A stretch of 64,000 nucleotides of DNA from Thiocystis violacea (GCF_016583575.1 NZ_NRRG01000011.1:1-64000), one strand, 5' to 3'; shown: positions 17,901-27,251, counted from the first letter of the stretch. Notes: generated by a model not told the origin, from the letters alone. Numbers and translations are program-made.

Positions 17901-18797
17901 ATGACCCTGGAATTGATCGGTATCCTGGCCGCGCTCGGCTCGGCGGCGACCTGGGCGGTTGGCGCCCTGTTGCTGAAGCCATTCGCCGAGCGGCTGCCGG
18001 CGATGGGTTTGGCGTTCGCGAAGGGCGTATTTGGCTTGATATTGCTGGGGATGGCGATCCTGGCGCTGGGGCCAGAGTCCATGAGCTGGCCGACCTTCTG
18101 GGTGCTCTTTCTTAGTGGAGTACTGGGTATCGGGGTCGCGGATACGCTGTTTTTCAAGGCGCTGCGCGAGTTGACCTCCCACTCGTTGGTGCAGTTGATG
18201 CTGCTTGGCCAGGTCGCGACCATCGGAATGGCGGTGCTCTTCCTGGGAGAGTCCCTCGTCTGGCTGCAATGGGCGGGCATCCTGCTGGTCATCCTTGGCG
18301 TGGCGGTGGTGCTGACCGGGCTAGGCGAAGGCGATTCCGGAAGGGCGACGCGGCGCGGCGTTCTGTACGGGTTGGCCTCGGTCATGGCGATGGCCTTCTC
18401 GGTCGTCATGGCGAAGGGCGCGCTCGACGAGGTGGACGCCCTGTCGGCGACCTTTATCCGGATCGCGGGCGGCGTGGCCTCGCTCTTTGTGTTCGCGCCG
18501 CTCTTCTATCTGGGGCGGGGTAATTGGCTCAGTCCCCTTCTGTCGGATTGGCGTGTGGCGGCGCGGTTTTGCCTGATCGCTTCCTTCGTGACCTTCGGTG
18601 GCTTCTTCCTGTCGTTGCTGGCGATGAAGTTGACCCCACTGGCGATCGCCAACACCCTGCTCTCGACCGAGCCTCTGTTCGTCCTGCTGATCATGGCCCT
18701 GTTTTATGGAGAATCTCCGAGCGCGCGTCGTCTCGCCGGAAGCCTGATCGGTGTCCTGGGCATCGGGATCATTTCCAGCAAGAGCTTATTGACTTAG
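17901..18797 (+). CDS. EamA/DMT-family membrane transporter
   Basis: The 298-residue protein has about ten hydrophobic helices in two EamA repeats. The first starts MTLELIGILAALGSAATWAVGALLLK and the second GVLYGLASVMAMAFSVVMAKG. Each is closed by the typical E-x3-(W/R) end: FLGESLVWLQWAGILLVILGV and FYGESPSARRLAGSLIGVLGI. The family exports or exchanges small metabolites; the substrate is unknown. ATG 17901 is chosen because upstream codons are hydrophilic and non-conserved. It is followed 16 nt later by a radical-SAM gene, suggesting it moves that pathway's product or precursor. Confidence 0.9.
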   Translation: MTLELIGILAALGSAATWAVGALLLKPFAERLPAMGLAFAKGVFGLILLGMAILALGPESMSWPTFWVLFLSGVLGIGVADTLFFKALRELTSHSLVQLMLLGQVATIGMAVLFLGESLVWLQWAGILLVILGVAVVLTGLGEGDSGRATRRGVLYGLASVMAMAFSVVMAKGALDEVDALSATFIRIAGGVASLFVFAPLFYLGRGNWLSPLLSDWRVAARFCLIASFVTFGGFFLSLLAMKLTPLAIANTLLSTEPLFVLLIMALFYGESPSARRLAGSLIGVLGIGIISSKSLLT

Positions 18798-18812
18798 CGC
18801 GAGGTTGGCGGA

Positions 18813-19844
18813 ATGCAAAACATCCAGGAGACCCAGACGATCGACCCGAGGGCGATTTTCACGCAGGCGCGGGCTGGAGATCTGTTCGAGGACTCGGTCA
18901 AGGCCGCGTTGCGGGCGAGGGGAGCCGCGCAGGAGGCCCTGTTCGAGATGGCCCGCGCGGCACGGCTCGAAGGCTTTCCCGATCGGCGGGCCGAGATCCG
19001 CAGCGTCGTGGAGATCTCCAATATCTGCAAGCAACGCTGCAACTACTGCAATATTGGTTGCGAGGACACCAAGAAATACGTGATCCCGACCGATGATCTG
19101 GTCCAGATCGCGTCCTTTCTCTACCGCGAGCGTGGCCGCCGTGTCCTCTTGCTTCAATCCGGCGAGAACAAGGACAAGCGCTTCGTCTCGGGTGTGATTC
19201 GTGCCTGCGCCCAGATCAAGGACCGGATGCCGGACATCCAGTTGATCGGCTGCATCGGTAATCTGAGTTACGAGCAATACCGCGAGATGCGGGAGGCGGG
19301 CGTCGATCGCTATCTGCTCAAGATCGAGGCCTCCCGGCCCTCGCTCTACGAGGCGGTCAAGCCGAACGACACCTGGAGTGAGCGTCGCCAGTGTCTCGAC
19401 GATCTGGCCGAACTGGGGTTCATGATCGGCAGTGGCGTCATCGTCGGCCTTCCGGGGCAGACCGAGGACGATCTGGTGGCCGATCTGCGGTTCCTGACCG
19501 ATCTGAATCCGCACATGGTCAGCGCCTCGGTCTTTATCCCCGGCCACAACACCAACTATGAAGGGATGCCCTCGGGCGATGTCGAGACGACCCTGAATTT
19601 CATGGCCCTGCTCAGGATCATGAATCCCACCGCGCTCATGCCGACCACCAGCTCGCTGGAGAAGCTGAAGCCGGACGGTCAGTTCCTTGGAATCATGGCG
19701 GGCGCCAATACCGTGACCATCCATGACGGGACGCCGCAGGAACTCCAGCATCTCTTTCCGATTTACGACGATAAGCGTTATCGACCCAATGATGACCATC
19801 TTCGTGCGGCCGTCGAGCGCGCGGGACTTTGGCTCCAGTCCTGA
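18813..19844 (+). CDS. Radical SAM enzyme of the BioB/HydE-like group
   Basis: The 343-residue protein has the radical-SAM cluster motif CX3CX2C at Cys72, Cys76 and Cys79 (ISNICKQRCNYCNIG). It also has the SAM-binding segment VLLLQSGENKDKRF and the GVIVGLPGQTEDDLV strand seen in the HydE/PylB/biotin-synthase branch. The short helical N-terminus (residues 1-60) and the C-terminal TTSSLEKL...ANTVTIHDGTP region fit that subgroup. The reaction is unknown. It lies between an EamA transporter and a second radical-SAM gene, which argues for a dedicated small pathway. hydF and hydG are absent from the window. Confidence 0.87.
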   Translation: MQNIQETQTIDPRAIFTQARAGDLFEDSVKAALRARGAAQEALFEMARAARLEGFPDRRAEIRSVVEISNICKQRCNYCNIGCEDTKKYVIPTDDLVQIASFLYRERGRRVLLLQSGENKDKRFVSGVIRACAQIKDRMPDIQLIGCIGNLSYEQYREMREAGVDRYLLKIEASRPSLYEAVKPNDTWSERRQCLDDLAELGFMIGSGVIVGLPGQTEDDLVADLRFLTDLNPHMVSASVFIPGHNTNYEGMPSGDVETTLNFMALLRIMNPTALMPTTSSLEKLKPDGQFLGIMAGANTVTIHDGTPQELQHLFPIYDDKRYRPNDDHLRAAVERAGLWLQS

Positions 19845-19919
19845 ATGGATAGCCACTATCGACGGTCGATGACGGCGGCGTTTCGACGCCGATTCACTGC
19901 TAGCCGCGAGGTCTGAACC

Positions 19920-21383
19920 ATGAGTGAAATGACAGCCATCAGCGAGACTCAAAGGAATTCACCCCAGACGGACAGCGTGGAGAGCCGTGTCAGGGATTTC
20001 GAGCGGTTCCGCGAGCTGGGTCTGATCGCCCGATCGGGCGATTTCTTTCCGTCCGTCCATTATCCGCCGATCACCATGTATCCCGAGGCGGAAGAGGAAG
20101 AATTGCTGGGAGACTATGTCCCTCCCGCCGATGGGCTTTTCGACGTCTATCTGCATCTGCCCTTCTGCGTGCAGCGCTGCCTGTTCTGTCACTATCCGGT
20201 TCAGTTCGGCCAATTCGGCGACGCCGTCCATCCCGAGACCGAGCGTTACCTGGCCGCGCTTGAAAAAGAGATGGATCTGTTTCGCCAGCGTCTTGGGATC
20301 CCCATGTTCCAGGCCCGCTCGATCCTGGTCGGTGGCGGTACGCCCACCCTGCTGACGCCGGCCCAGTTGGATCGGATGCTGACGTCGTTCAAACAGCGGG
20401 TCGACTGCTCGCGGGTGACCCAGTTCAACTTCGACGTGGACCCCGGCACCCTGACCGACCGCCACGGTAAGGAACGCCTGGAGATCCTGCGCGCGCACGG
20501 CGTGGATCGTCTGACCATCGGCGTGCAGTCGCTCGATGACGAGATCCTGCGCAAGATGCATCGCCCGCACGACGTGAAGACCGCGCTGGCGTCGATCGAG
20601 GCCTGCCAGGCGCATGGCTTCCAGCTCAACATCGAGTTCATCTACGGCTATCCGGGCCAGACCATCGAAGCCTGGGGGCGCATGGTCGACGAGGCGGCGC
20701 GGCTGGGGGTCGAGGAGATTCAGCTCTATCGGCTCAAGATCGAGGCTTATGGCGATGCCCAGGGTCCGATTCAGAAGATCGCGACCCTGCGCCCGGAGGA
20801 ACTGCCGTCCTTCGAGGACGCCATCCGGATGAAGCAAACCGCGATCGACATCCTCGCCTCCCATGGCTACCGAGAGAATCTGCGGCGTGTCTTTTCCAAG
20901 AAACCGGAAGACTACTCGCACTACGCGCACAACCAATGCTGTCAGTTGTATGATCAGGTCGGTTTCGGCCTGACCGCCTTCAGTAGTCTCAGGGACCGGT
21001 TCCTGCTGAATACCCAAACCTTCGAGGACTATTACGCGCGTATCGAGGCGGGCCGCTTGCCGGTCAACCGCGGCTTGAAGCGCAGCGAGGAAGAACAGCG
21101 TCGCTGGGCAGTGGTGCTTCCGCTCAAGAATCGGGACGTCGACAAGGCCCAGTATCGGTCGCTGACCGGCATCGGTTTCGAGGAGGCGTTTCCGGAGTTG
21201 TGGGAGCGACTCCAGGCCCAGGGGCTGGTCGAGGACAAGGGTGGCTTCGCTGGGCTGACCGCCAAGGGCGCCTTTTTCGCCGATGAGGTTTGTCATCAAT
21301 TCCATGCGCGGCCCTTCATTCCATTCGAGCCGGGTGAGTATGCCGAAGGTCCACTCAATCCCTATCGGAGCGGCTCGAGCTGA
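19920..21383 (+). CDS. Radical SAM protein of the HemN (coproporphyrinogen dehydrogenase-like) family
   Basis: The 487-residue protein has the motif at Cys83, Cys87 and Cys90 in HLPFCVQRCLFCHYP, where the HemN family has a further Cys near this site. GGGTPTLL, the LTIGVQSLDDEILRKMHR segment and NIEFIYGYPGQT are all HemN hallmarks. A C-terminal winged-helix-like HemN_C region follows (LKKNRD-type segment, LTGIGFEEAFPELW). True HemN acts in haem synthesis, but this copy has a longer N-terminus and sits beside another radical-SAM enzyme and a Cys-rich lipoprotein, so a different substrate is likely. HutW/HuW-type haem enzymes are an alternative. Confidence 0.87.
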   Translation: MSEMTAISETQRNSPQTDSVESRVRDFERFRELGLIARSGDFFPSVHYPPITMYPEAEEEELLGDYVPPADGLFDVYLHLPFCVQRCLFCHYPVQFGQFGDAVHPETERYLAALEKEMDLFRQRLGIPMFQARSILVGGGTPTLLTPAQLDRMLTSFKQRVDCSRVTQFNFDVDPGTLTDRHGKERLEILRAHGVDRLTIGVQSLDDEILRKMHRPHDVKTALASIEACQAHGFQLNIEFIYGYPGQTIEAWGRMVDEAARLGVEEIQLYRLKIEAYGDAQGPIQKIATLRPEELPSFEDAIRMKQTAIDILASHGYRENLRRVFSKKPEDYSHYAHNQCCQLYDQVGFGLTAFSSLRDRFLLNTQTFEDYYARIEAGRLPVNRGLKRSEEEQRRWAVVLPLKNRDVDKAQYRSLTGIGFEEAFPELWERLQAQGLVEDKGGFAGLTAKGAFFADEVCHQFHARPFIPFEPGEYAEGPLNPYRSGSS

Positions 21384-21471
21384 AGGTCTGGCGCCGGCTG
21401 GTTCCGGCGTGCCGACTGGACATGGAATCGGGCGGAGCCAAGCGAATTTCCTAACGGGAGGAAGGAATTCC

Positions 21472-21996
21472 ATGAAAAAGACTGTTATGGCGAGGTCTGC
21501 CTGGTTGGCGGCAACGTTGGGCGTGGCGATGTCCGGCGCGGGCTGCGCGGAGGGGCCTCCCCGTCCCGGTCCAGGCGGGTCCGGCGGACCTCCGACCGTC
21601 GCCATTGATGCCTGTGCCTATAAGGTGGCCTCCGAGCGCTGTTACTTCGAGGACGGGCGGCATGCGATCACGGGAACCTGTCAGGAACGCGGTCGGGATT
21701 GGGTGTGCGTCCCCGATCGCGAGCCGCCCGGAGGGTCGTCCGCGCCGCGCTCGGGAGGTTTCGGCGCTGGTCCGATGCCGTCCGACGCGGAGGCAGCGAG
21801 TTCGGGGCGTCCGCCAAGGCCGCCGCGCGAGGCCGTCGACGCCTGTCGCGACTTGTCCGTTGGATCGGCCTGTGTCGTCGCCACCTCGCAAGGAGATGGC
21901 TTCGAAGGACGCTGCGCCTACAGCAGCGAGTTGATGACCTGTATTCCCGGCGACCCAGGGCATCGGCCGGATCGAGACCTTGGCGCTCTTCGCTAG
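21472..21996 (+). CDS. Lipoprotein with two four-cysteine repeats
   Basis: The 174-residue product carries a lipoprotein signal (MKKTVMARSAWLAATLGVAMSGAGC, lipobox SGAGC) and should be membrane-attached outside the cytoplasm. Two ~40-residue repeats share the pattern DAC-x8-C-x12/13-C-x8-C-(V/I)P, at about residues 47-84 and 122-160, separated by a Gly/Pro/Ser linker. The spacing suggests two disulfides or a metal site per repeat. The gene has a strong GGGAGGAAG ribosome-binding site and starts 88 nt after the HemN-like gene. No catalytic motif is recognised. It could be a substrate of the upstream radical-SAM enzymes, but this is conjecture. Confidence 0.75.
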   Translation: MKKTVMARSAWLAATLGVAMSGAGCAEGPPRPGPGGSGGPPTVAIDACAYKVASERCYFEDGRHAITGTCQERGRDWVCVPDREPPGGSSAPRSGGFGAGPMPSDAEAASSGRPPRPPREAVDACRDLSVGSACVVATSQGDGFEGRCAYSSELMTCIPGDPGHRPDRDLGALR

Positions 21997-22063
21997 CCGC
22001 TAGGGAGCGCCGAGGGTTCTCGGATCCAGCCTGGTTTGCTTTGAGGATGGATTCCTGCCGCGA

Positions 22064-22456
22064 TCAGGGCCGAGGCGGCCCAAGTAACAGGGGCAGGATC
22101 TGGGGAATGATGCCCGCCGGGCCTGGATCGGGGCGGGGCGGTGGCCCATAAGCGGGTCCGGGCCCCGGTCTGGGACCAGGGTCGAAGCCCGGTCCTCCGG
22201 GACCACCTGGCCCGCGCGGTCCACGCGGCGGTCGCCCAGGACCGCCGTATCCAGGTCCATATCCGTCGTATCCGGGTCCGTATCCGGGGCCTCCCGGACC
22301 TTGGGCGAGGTTGAGTCCCGCCTCGCCGCGCGTCGCGTCGATGACGGCGGCTTGGGCTCCGAGCGAAGGCCCAGGATCCTGGTTCCAAGCCCCCGCCGAG
22401 GCGAGGCTTCCCGATGCGATGAAGATCAAAGCCAGCATTGGGATGAATCGGTTCAT
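22064..22456 (-). CDS. Secreted Gly/Pro-rich low-complexity protein
   Basis: The 130-residue protein starts with a signal peptide (MNRFIPMLALIFIASGSLASAGA) and is then dominated by GYGPGY, GGPG and RPGPG repeats. The C-terminus is short and hydrophobic (IIPQILPLLLG). AAAGGA lies at good spacing before the ATG at 22456; the upstream METPWF extension lacks such a site. Similar Gly/Pro-rich secreted proteins are structural or matrix components. It converges on the lipoprotein gene with a 67-bp gap. Low complexity makes a family assignment unsafe. Confidence 0.65.
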   Translation of the reverse strand: MNRFIPMLALIFIASGSLASAGAWNQDPGPSLGAQAAVIDATRGEAGLNLAQGPGGPGYGPGYDGYGPGYGGPGRPPRGPRGPGGPGGPGFDPGPRPGPGPAYGPPPRPDPGPAGIIPQILPLLLGPPRP

Positions 22457-22929
22457 GATTTCGAGTCCTTTTTGAATGGCGATGACAAACCAAGGTGTTT
22501 CCACCCGCGCCCGTCATCCTACTGCCGATCCTCGCCAGAATCATCCTCTGGCATCGTCGCGGCCATTCCAAATTCGGTTGGTTGCCGCTGATCATCCCGG
22601 CGATCGCGCGACCGGGGATGGCCGAGTCGCACTCGGCACGGCCTCCTACCGCCCGCGACCAGCCGGGGTGCCTCGGCGCTGACCGCGAAAGACCGCAGCC
22701 GTTCGTTGGCTTCCGGAGCCTTCCATGTCACGCCCCTGACGTTGCCGCGAGGGCGTCGAGGTTCGCGGGCCGCTCCAGGATCGATGGTATGATTGCCCGC
22801 TCGAAACCCTCTGTTTCCATGGCGCGGTACGCCTTTGCCTGGTATCGGGGAGGGGCGGCCTAGGCCGAGAATAGGGGTTTCAGGGCGCGTTTCAAAAGCG
22901 ACCGACACCGACCGGAAAACACGGATTCG
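22457..22929. other. 473-bp intergenic region, no gene seen
   Basis: This stretch separates the Gly/Pro-rich gene from the polysaccharide cluster. An open minus frame at 22519-22908 has Arg/Pro-biased composition typical of an accidental frame in GC-rich DNA and no ribosome-binding site. The promoter of the COG5610 gene at 22930 must lie here; TATGAT at about 22787 is a candidate -10, without a good -35. Confidence 0.4.
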
Positions 22930-25026
22930 ATGTGGAATATGAGCCGGGGCAAGGTATTTTCATTCAGCGTTTTCGACGCCGTTCTGACGAGACGGACGGC
23001 AACGTCGGTCGGTGTGTTCTGCGTCTTGCAGCACCAGCTTCGCACTCGACATGACTTGTCCGTGCCGCTGCAGTTCGTCGAGGAATTCTTCGAGATTCGG
23101 GTCTCCGCCGAGGCTTGCGCGCGCGAGGCGTCCGATGAGGAAGAGGTCTTGCTCGATGAGATCTATGCTCGAATAGGTCTTCGCTTTCCCGAGATCCCGG
23201 CGGCCGTGATCGAGAACATCAAGCAGGCCGAGTTGGAAGTCGAGGAAGAGCTGATATTCGGCGTTCCGGAAACGCTTCGGACAATCCACCGGCGGCTCGA
23301 CGAAGGCGAGCGCGTGGTGCTTGTTTGCGATACCTATCTCGCGGAAGCAACGCTTCGGCGCCTTTTGACTAGGGTCGATTCCCGTCTCCGCGAATGTCCG
23401 CTCTATGTGTCTTCCACCATCAGGAAGACCATGGAGTCGGGCGGCTTGTTTCTTCACCTGCTGCGCTCGGAGGGAATCAAGCCCAGACAGTTGGCTCACC
23501 ATGGCTCGAACATCGAGACCGACGTCAAGACGGCCCGATCCCTGGGTATTCGCGGCTCGCTCTATAAAGCCACCTGGCTATCGGAGATCGAGGTACGGTA
23601 TTTCGAGGAAGACAACCTATTCGCCCAACTGCTGGCGGGGGTCAGCCGATCCTTTCGTCTCATGCATCCCGACGCCTCGAATCCCGCGATGATCGGGGCC
23701 TGTCTGGCCGGTCCCATGTTTTACGGCTTTATTTGGGATGTTCTGCGCCAGGCCAGTGAGCGGGGGATTTCCAAACTCTATTTCATCGCCCGGGACGGCA
23801 TGGTGTTCCTGCGCATCGCACGGGCCATCGCCCAAGTAAATCCGATGGGTCTGGATCTCCGCTACCTTTACGGATCGCGTCGCGCTTTTCGTCTGCCATC
23901 GCTATTCGAGATCACACCGCGCGAGAAGCGCTGGCTGGCCGAGCGTATTCCCGCCCTATCGCTCTCCATGCTGGCGGAGCGGTTGGACATGAAGGGCGAG
24001 GAGCTTCGCGCCTTCTTGCCGGAGCCGATGCGGGCGCGGTTCCATGACTTGGATGCGTCGATGTCGGAAGACCTCGCGACGGAGGTCGTGGATCTGCTCG
24101 ACGAGATCCCGGCGCTCCGCGATCGGATCCTGGAAAACGCCGCGCGGGACCGCGACGACATCATCGCCTATTTGCGACAGGAAGGTTTCTTCGATGATCC
24201 GCGGGTGGCGACGGTGGATATCGGTTGGATGGGCGGCAGTCAGGATTCACTCTATAAGATCGCGGCTTCCCACAAGCGAGATATCGAGATTCATGGGTTC
24301 TACTTCGGCCTGTTCCACTATTCCAAATACACGACCAGGCGCAATAGCAAGACGGCTTACGCCATTGTGCCGAATCATACGACCGACAACATCGTGGCGC
24401 TGCATACCGAGCTGCTCGCGCAAGCCGATCATGGGCAGACGATCGGGTACCGAAGGCTGGCCGATGGAACCACGGTGCCCCGATTACGGGATGACGGCGA
24501 CCATCTGCGTGACTGGGGCGTCGGTGACTTTCTCGCGGGGGTCGAATGGTTTTCCAGTGAATACGCGCGAGCCGCCGAGCGCTATCCGCTCGCCCCGGAG
24601 CATTTCCTGGCCGTGGTCCCCAGGTTGTTCAGCCTCATGATGAAACCGACGCCCTTGATCGCCGGGACGCTGGGTGCCGTACCCTACTCGGGCGATCACT
24701 GCGACCTCAAGCTGCGCGAAAGCGCGCCGGCCTTCAGCGTGCGGCAGGCACTGTCTTATGCCTTTTCACAACGCTACGAAAACCGGCGTCTGATGACGGA
24801 GTGGTGCGAGGCGACGCTGGTGCGCAGCTCGCCGCTCGCGCGAGCGATACTGAGACTGCATCCCCTCGTTCAAGGCTCGAAGTACGCCATCAAGCACTCG
24901 TTGTTATTCATCATAAATAAAATCAAGGATATCCAGGCACCAGGGAGTCGTGGGACTAGGAAGCGGAGAGCCGGATCTCCGAAGCGCGGAAGTTCCATGA
25001 AACGAGAAACGCTCGAACTCCGTTAG
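22930..25026 (+). CDS. COG5610-type HAD-like protein with degenerate active site (paralog 1)
   Basis: The 698-residue protein has an N-terminal HAD-like domain (1-~230) and a large C-terminal module. The C-terminal module is marked by LYFIARDGMVFLRIARAI and TVDIGWMGGSQDSLYKIA. The HAD nucleophile is replaced: the sequence FSFSVFDAVLTRR has Ser13 where paralog 2 has Asp6 (YSFDVFDTLITRR). The acidic motif IV is HHGSNIETDV instead of HIGDNRHSDI. Motif II is VVLVCDTYLA. The HAD domain is therefore probably not a phosphatase. COG5610 proteins are typical of capsule/LPS gene clusters. The start is ATG 22930 or 22939. First gene of the cluster. Confidence 0.82.
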   Translation: MWNMSRGKVFSFSVFDAVLTRRTATSVGVFCVLQHQLRTRHDLSVPLQFVEEFFEIRVSAEACAREASDEEEVLLDEIYARIGLRFPEIPAAVIENIKQAELEVEEELIFGVPETLRTIHRRLDEGERVVLVCDTYLAEATLRRLLTRVDSRLRECPLYVSSTIRKTMESGGLFLHLLRSEGIKPRQLAHHGSNIETDVKTARSLGIRGSLYKATWLSEIEVRYFEEDNLFAQLLAGVSRSFRLMHPDASNPAMIGACLAGPMFYGFIWDVLRQASERGISKLYFIARDGMVFLRIARAIAQVNPMGLDLRYLYGSRRAFRLPSLFEITPREKRWLAERIPALSLSMLAERLDMKGEELRAFLPEPMRARFHDLDASMSEDLATEVVDLLDEIPALRDRILENAARDRDDIIAYLRQEGFFDDPRVATVDIGWMGGSQDSLYKIAASHKRDIEIHGFYFGLFHYSKYTTRRNSKTAYAIVPNHTTDNIVALHTELLAQADHGQTIGYRRLADGTTVPRLRDDGDHLRDWGVGDFLAGVEWFSSEYARAAERYPLAPEHFLAVVPRLFSLMMKPTPLIAGTLGAVPYSGDHCDLKLRESAPAFSVRQALSYAFSQRYENRRLMTEWCEATLVRSSPLARAILRLHPLVQGSKYAIKHSLLFIINKIKDIQAPGSRGTRKRRAGSPKRGSSMKRETLELR

Positions 25027-25102
25027 CGCTTGGTCAAGACCTTGTCCCTATTCGCACTCCCGGTTTCGCCGGAGATTCCACCCGCTGTGGAGTAGATTAT
25101 TC

Positions 25103-27226
25103 ATGGGTTCTCCAACCGTAAGCGTCGCCTTGCCTGTCTATAACGTGGCCCCTTATCTCGGGGCCTGTCTGGACTCCATCCTCGCGCAGGATTTCCAGGA
25201 TCTGGAGATCATCTGCGTCAACGACGGATCGACGGATGAATCACCCAGGATCCTAGCCGAATACGCGAGCCGGGATCCCCGAATCCGTATCGTCGATCAA
25301 TCGAACAAGGGGTTGGCGTCGACGCGGAACACGGCGATGGAGCATGTTCGCGGACGCTATCTGATGCATGTGGATTCGGATGATCTCCTGACTCCCGGCG
25401 CCATTTCGAGTCTCGTTCAGGAGTGCGAGCGAACGCAAGCGGATTTCATCGTTTTCTATCACAGCATGATCGAGGATGAGCGGGAATTCGATTCCTGGTA
25501 TTACGATTTCGATCAGTGGAATCTGGAGCCTAAGACCACGCTCGATCAGAAGCTTGAGATCCTGCATTACCATTACACCTGGTCCAAGTTCTTTCGCATG
25601 GACTTCCTTCGCGCGCATGATTTCCGATTTCCGGACGGCTTGCAGTTCGACGACAACATCTATCATTGGAAGGTACTGCTCGCGGCCAGCAAGGTGGTGA
25701 TTCTGCCGCGGAAGCTATACCGCTATCGCGTCCGGGCCGGCTCCATCATGTCTCATCGTGGAAGGCATCACTTGGACATCTTCTACATCTTCAGGGAAGG
25801 TAAGAAACTCTTCTATGAAATGGGTGTGTTCAATGAGGTCTTTCAGGACTTCATGCAATACAAGATGAATCTGCAGTATTTCTGGACGCGGGACATCGAG
25901 CCGCGCTTTCGCTGGCTGGCCTACAGGGGCATTCTCGATGGCTGGAGCGGCGACGAGGAGCGTTTCGTCAGAGAGTATCCGCATCTCCTGGCACCGGAAG
26001 CGCTGGCGTTTTATCAGCGGCTTATCGCCTCGCGGCTGTATCGCGTCGGCGGGCGTGAGGCGGCCGTGTCGATGCTGGTGGCGCGTCGCTATCTGTCTTC
26101 CGCGCGCCGACGCTGGGAGCAGGCGGTGCGTTCGCTGCGTGCCCGGATTTCCAGAATGGCCTGGGTGCGACCGATCCGGAATTGCGTGCGGGGCGCGCCG
26201 GTCGTCGTGGATCCGCGTTGCGCGGATCTCGTGGGGAATTTTCAGAACGTGCCGACCTATTGGGTCGAGTTCTGGCGGTCCTATCTAAGCGAGCAGCGCG
26301 AGGCGATGCCTGGCAAACTGACGGCCTTGAAACGGGATCTGTCGGAGAACGATCAAGATCTCGTGGAGATCTTTTATCGCGCTTACGACAAGTATCTTCC
26401 GGAGTGCCGGGACTACGGCAAGATTCTGATCCATAAGGATCTCTTGTGGCAACCCAAGGAGCGGTTCCAGCAGAACACGAGGGCGACGCCCAAGGTGGCG
26501 AGCCGTTATCAGCCGTTCCTGGACGAGTATCCCTGGCTGTCGGCGGACGTCTTCGTCAATCTCTATGGACTGAGCGTCTTTCCGCGGGATGTGCGGGCGC
26601 GGATCCGCGCCGGCGGTGATGTGATCGACGGCGGCGCCTTCATCGGAGATTCGGCGGTTCAATTCGCCGATGCCTGTCCGCACGGCCGAGTGCTCGCCCT
26701 GGAGCCCGACCCGGTGAACTTCCAACGAATGCGTGAGAACGTCGAGCGCTTCGGATTGGGCGAACGCATTCTCCTGGAGCCGGTGGGCCTGCACGATCAC
26801 CAGGGCCATTTCCAGATGCACCACCATGGGGCGACCGATTTTCCGGACCAGGGAACCAGTCTGCTGAATGATTTCCGCCTAAACGCCGACGCGGGCGGCG
26901 ACCTCGTTTCCGGTGAGTTCACGACCATCGACACACTGGTTGAGCGTCATGATCTGCGGCCGGTGCTTGTGAAGCTGGATATCGAAGGTCTGGAGAAGGA
27001 GGCGCTCCTGGGCGCGCGCGAGACCATCATGCGCTATCGTCCGGCGCTGATCGTCAGTGTCTATCATCACCCGAAGGACTTCTTCGACATCAAGCCCTGG
27101 CTGGAGTCCCTGAACGCCGGTTATTACTTCGCCTTTCGACGTCTCGATATGCAGTCGCCGGTGTCGGACATGGTGATGCTCTGTTATCCGCGTATCGCCG
27201 CCCTCGGCGTTGGCGATGCCACATGA
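25103..27226 (+). CDS. Glycosyltransferase family 2 fused to FkbM-type methyltransferase
   Basis: The 707-residue two-domain enzyme has a GT-A domain at about residues 1-230 (SVALPVYNVAPYLGACLDSIL; CVNDGSTDES; DxD motif as HVDSDD). A helical linker leads to a C-terminal FkbM methyltransferase (VIDGGAFIGDSAVQFAD and LALEPDPVNFQRMREN, then VKLDIEGLEKEALLGA) at about 500-690. It would add a sugar to a surface glycan and O-methylate it or a neighbouring residue. It is 76 nt behind the COG5610 gene and 25 nt before the UDP-glucuronate decarboxylase gene, placing it in the glycan cluster. Donor and acceptor are not predictable. Confidence 0.88.
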   Translation: MGSPTVSVALPVYNVAPYLGACLDSILAQDFQDLEIICVNDGSTDESPRILAEYASRDPRIRIVDQSNKGLASTRNTAMEHVRGRYLMHVDSDDLLTPGAISSLVQECERTQADFIVFYHSMIEDEREFDSWYYDFDQWNLEPKTTLDQKLEILHYHYTWSKFFRMDFLRAHDFRFPDGLQFDDNIYHWKVLLAASKVVILPRKLYRYRVRAGSIMSHRGRHHLDIFYIFREGKKLFYEMGVFNEVFQDFMQYKMNLQYFWTRDIEPRFRWLAYRGILDGWSGDEERFVREYPHLLAPEALAFYQRLIASRLYRVGGREAAVSMLVARRYLSSARRRWEQAVRSLRARISRMAWVRPIRNCVRGAPVVVDPRCADLVGNFQNVPTYWVEFWRSYLSEQREAMPGKLTALKRDLSENDQDLVEIFYRAYDKYLPECRDYGKILIHKDLLWQPKERFQQNTRATPKVASRYQPFLDEYPWLSADVFVNLYGLSVFPRDVRARIRAGGDVIDGGAFIGDSAVQFADACPHGRVLALEPDPVNFQRMRENVERFGLGERILLEPVGLHDHQGHFQMHHHGATDFPDQGTSLLNDFRLNADAGGDLVSGEFTTIDTLVERHDLRPVLVKLDIEGLEKEALLGARETIMRYRPALIVSVYHHPKDFFDIKPWLESLNAGYYFAFRRLDMQSPVSDMVMLCYPRIAALGVGDAT

Positions 27227-27251
27227 TGATTGATCCGTCTAGGCAACAATA

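Noticed and set aside
18813-19844. Naming the first radical-SAM gene hydE (hydrogenase maturase)
   Set aside because: No hydF, hydG or hydrogenase gene is nearby, and the BioB/HydE/PylB group is broad, so a specific name is not justified.
22519-22908. 129-codon minus frame before the polysaccharide cluster
   Set aside because: No ribosome-binding site, no domain and Arg/Pro-biased composition; treated as non-coding.
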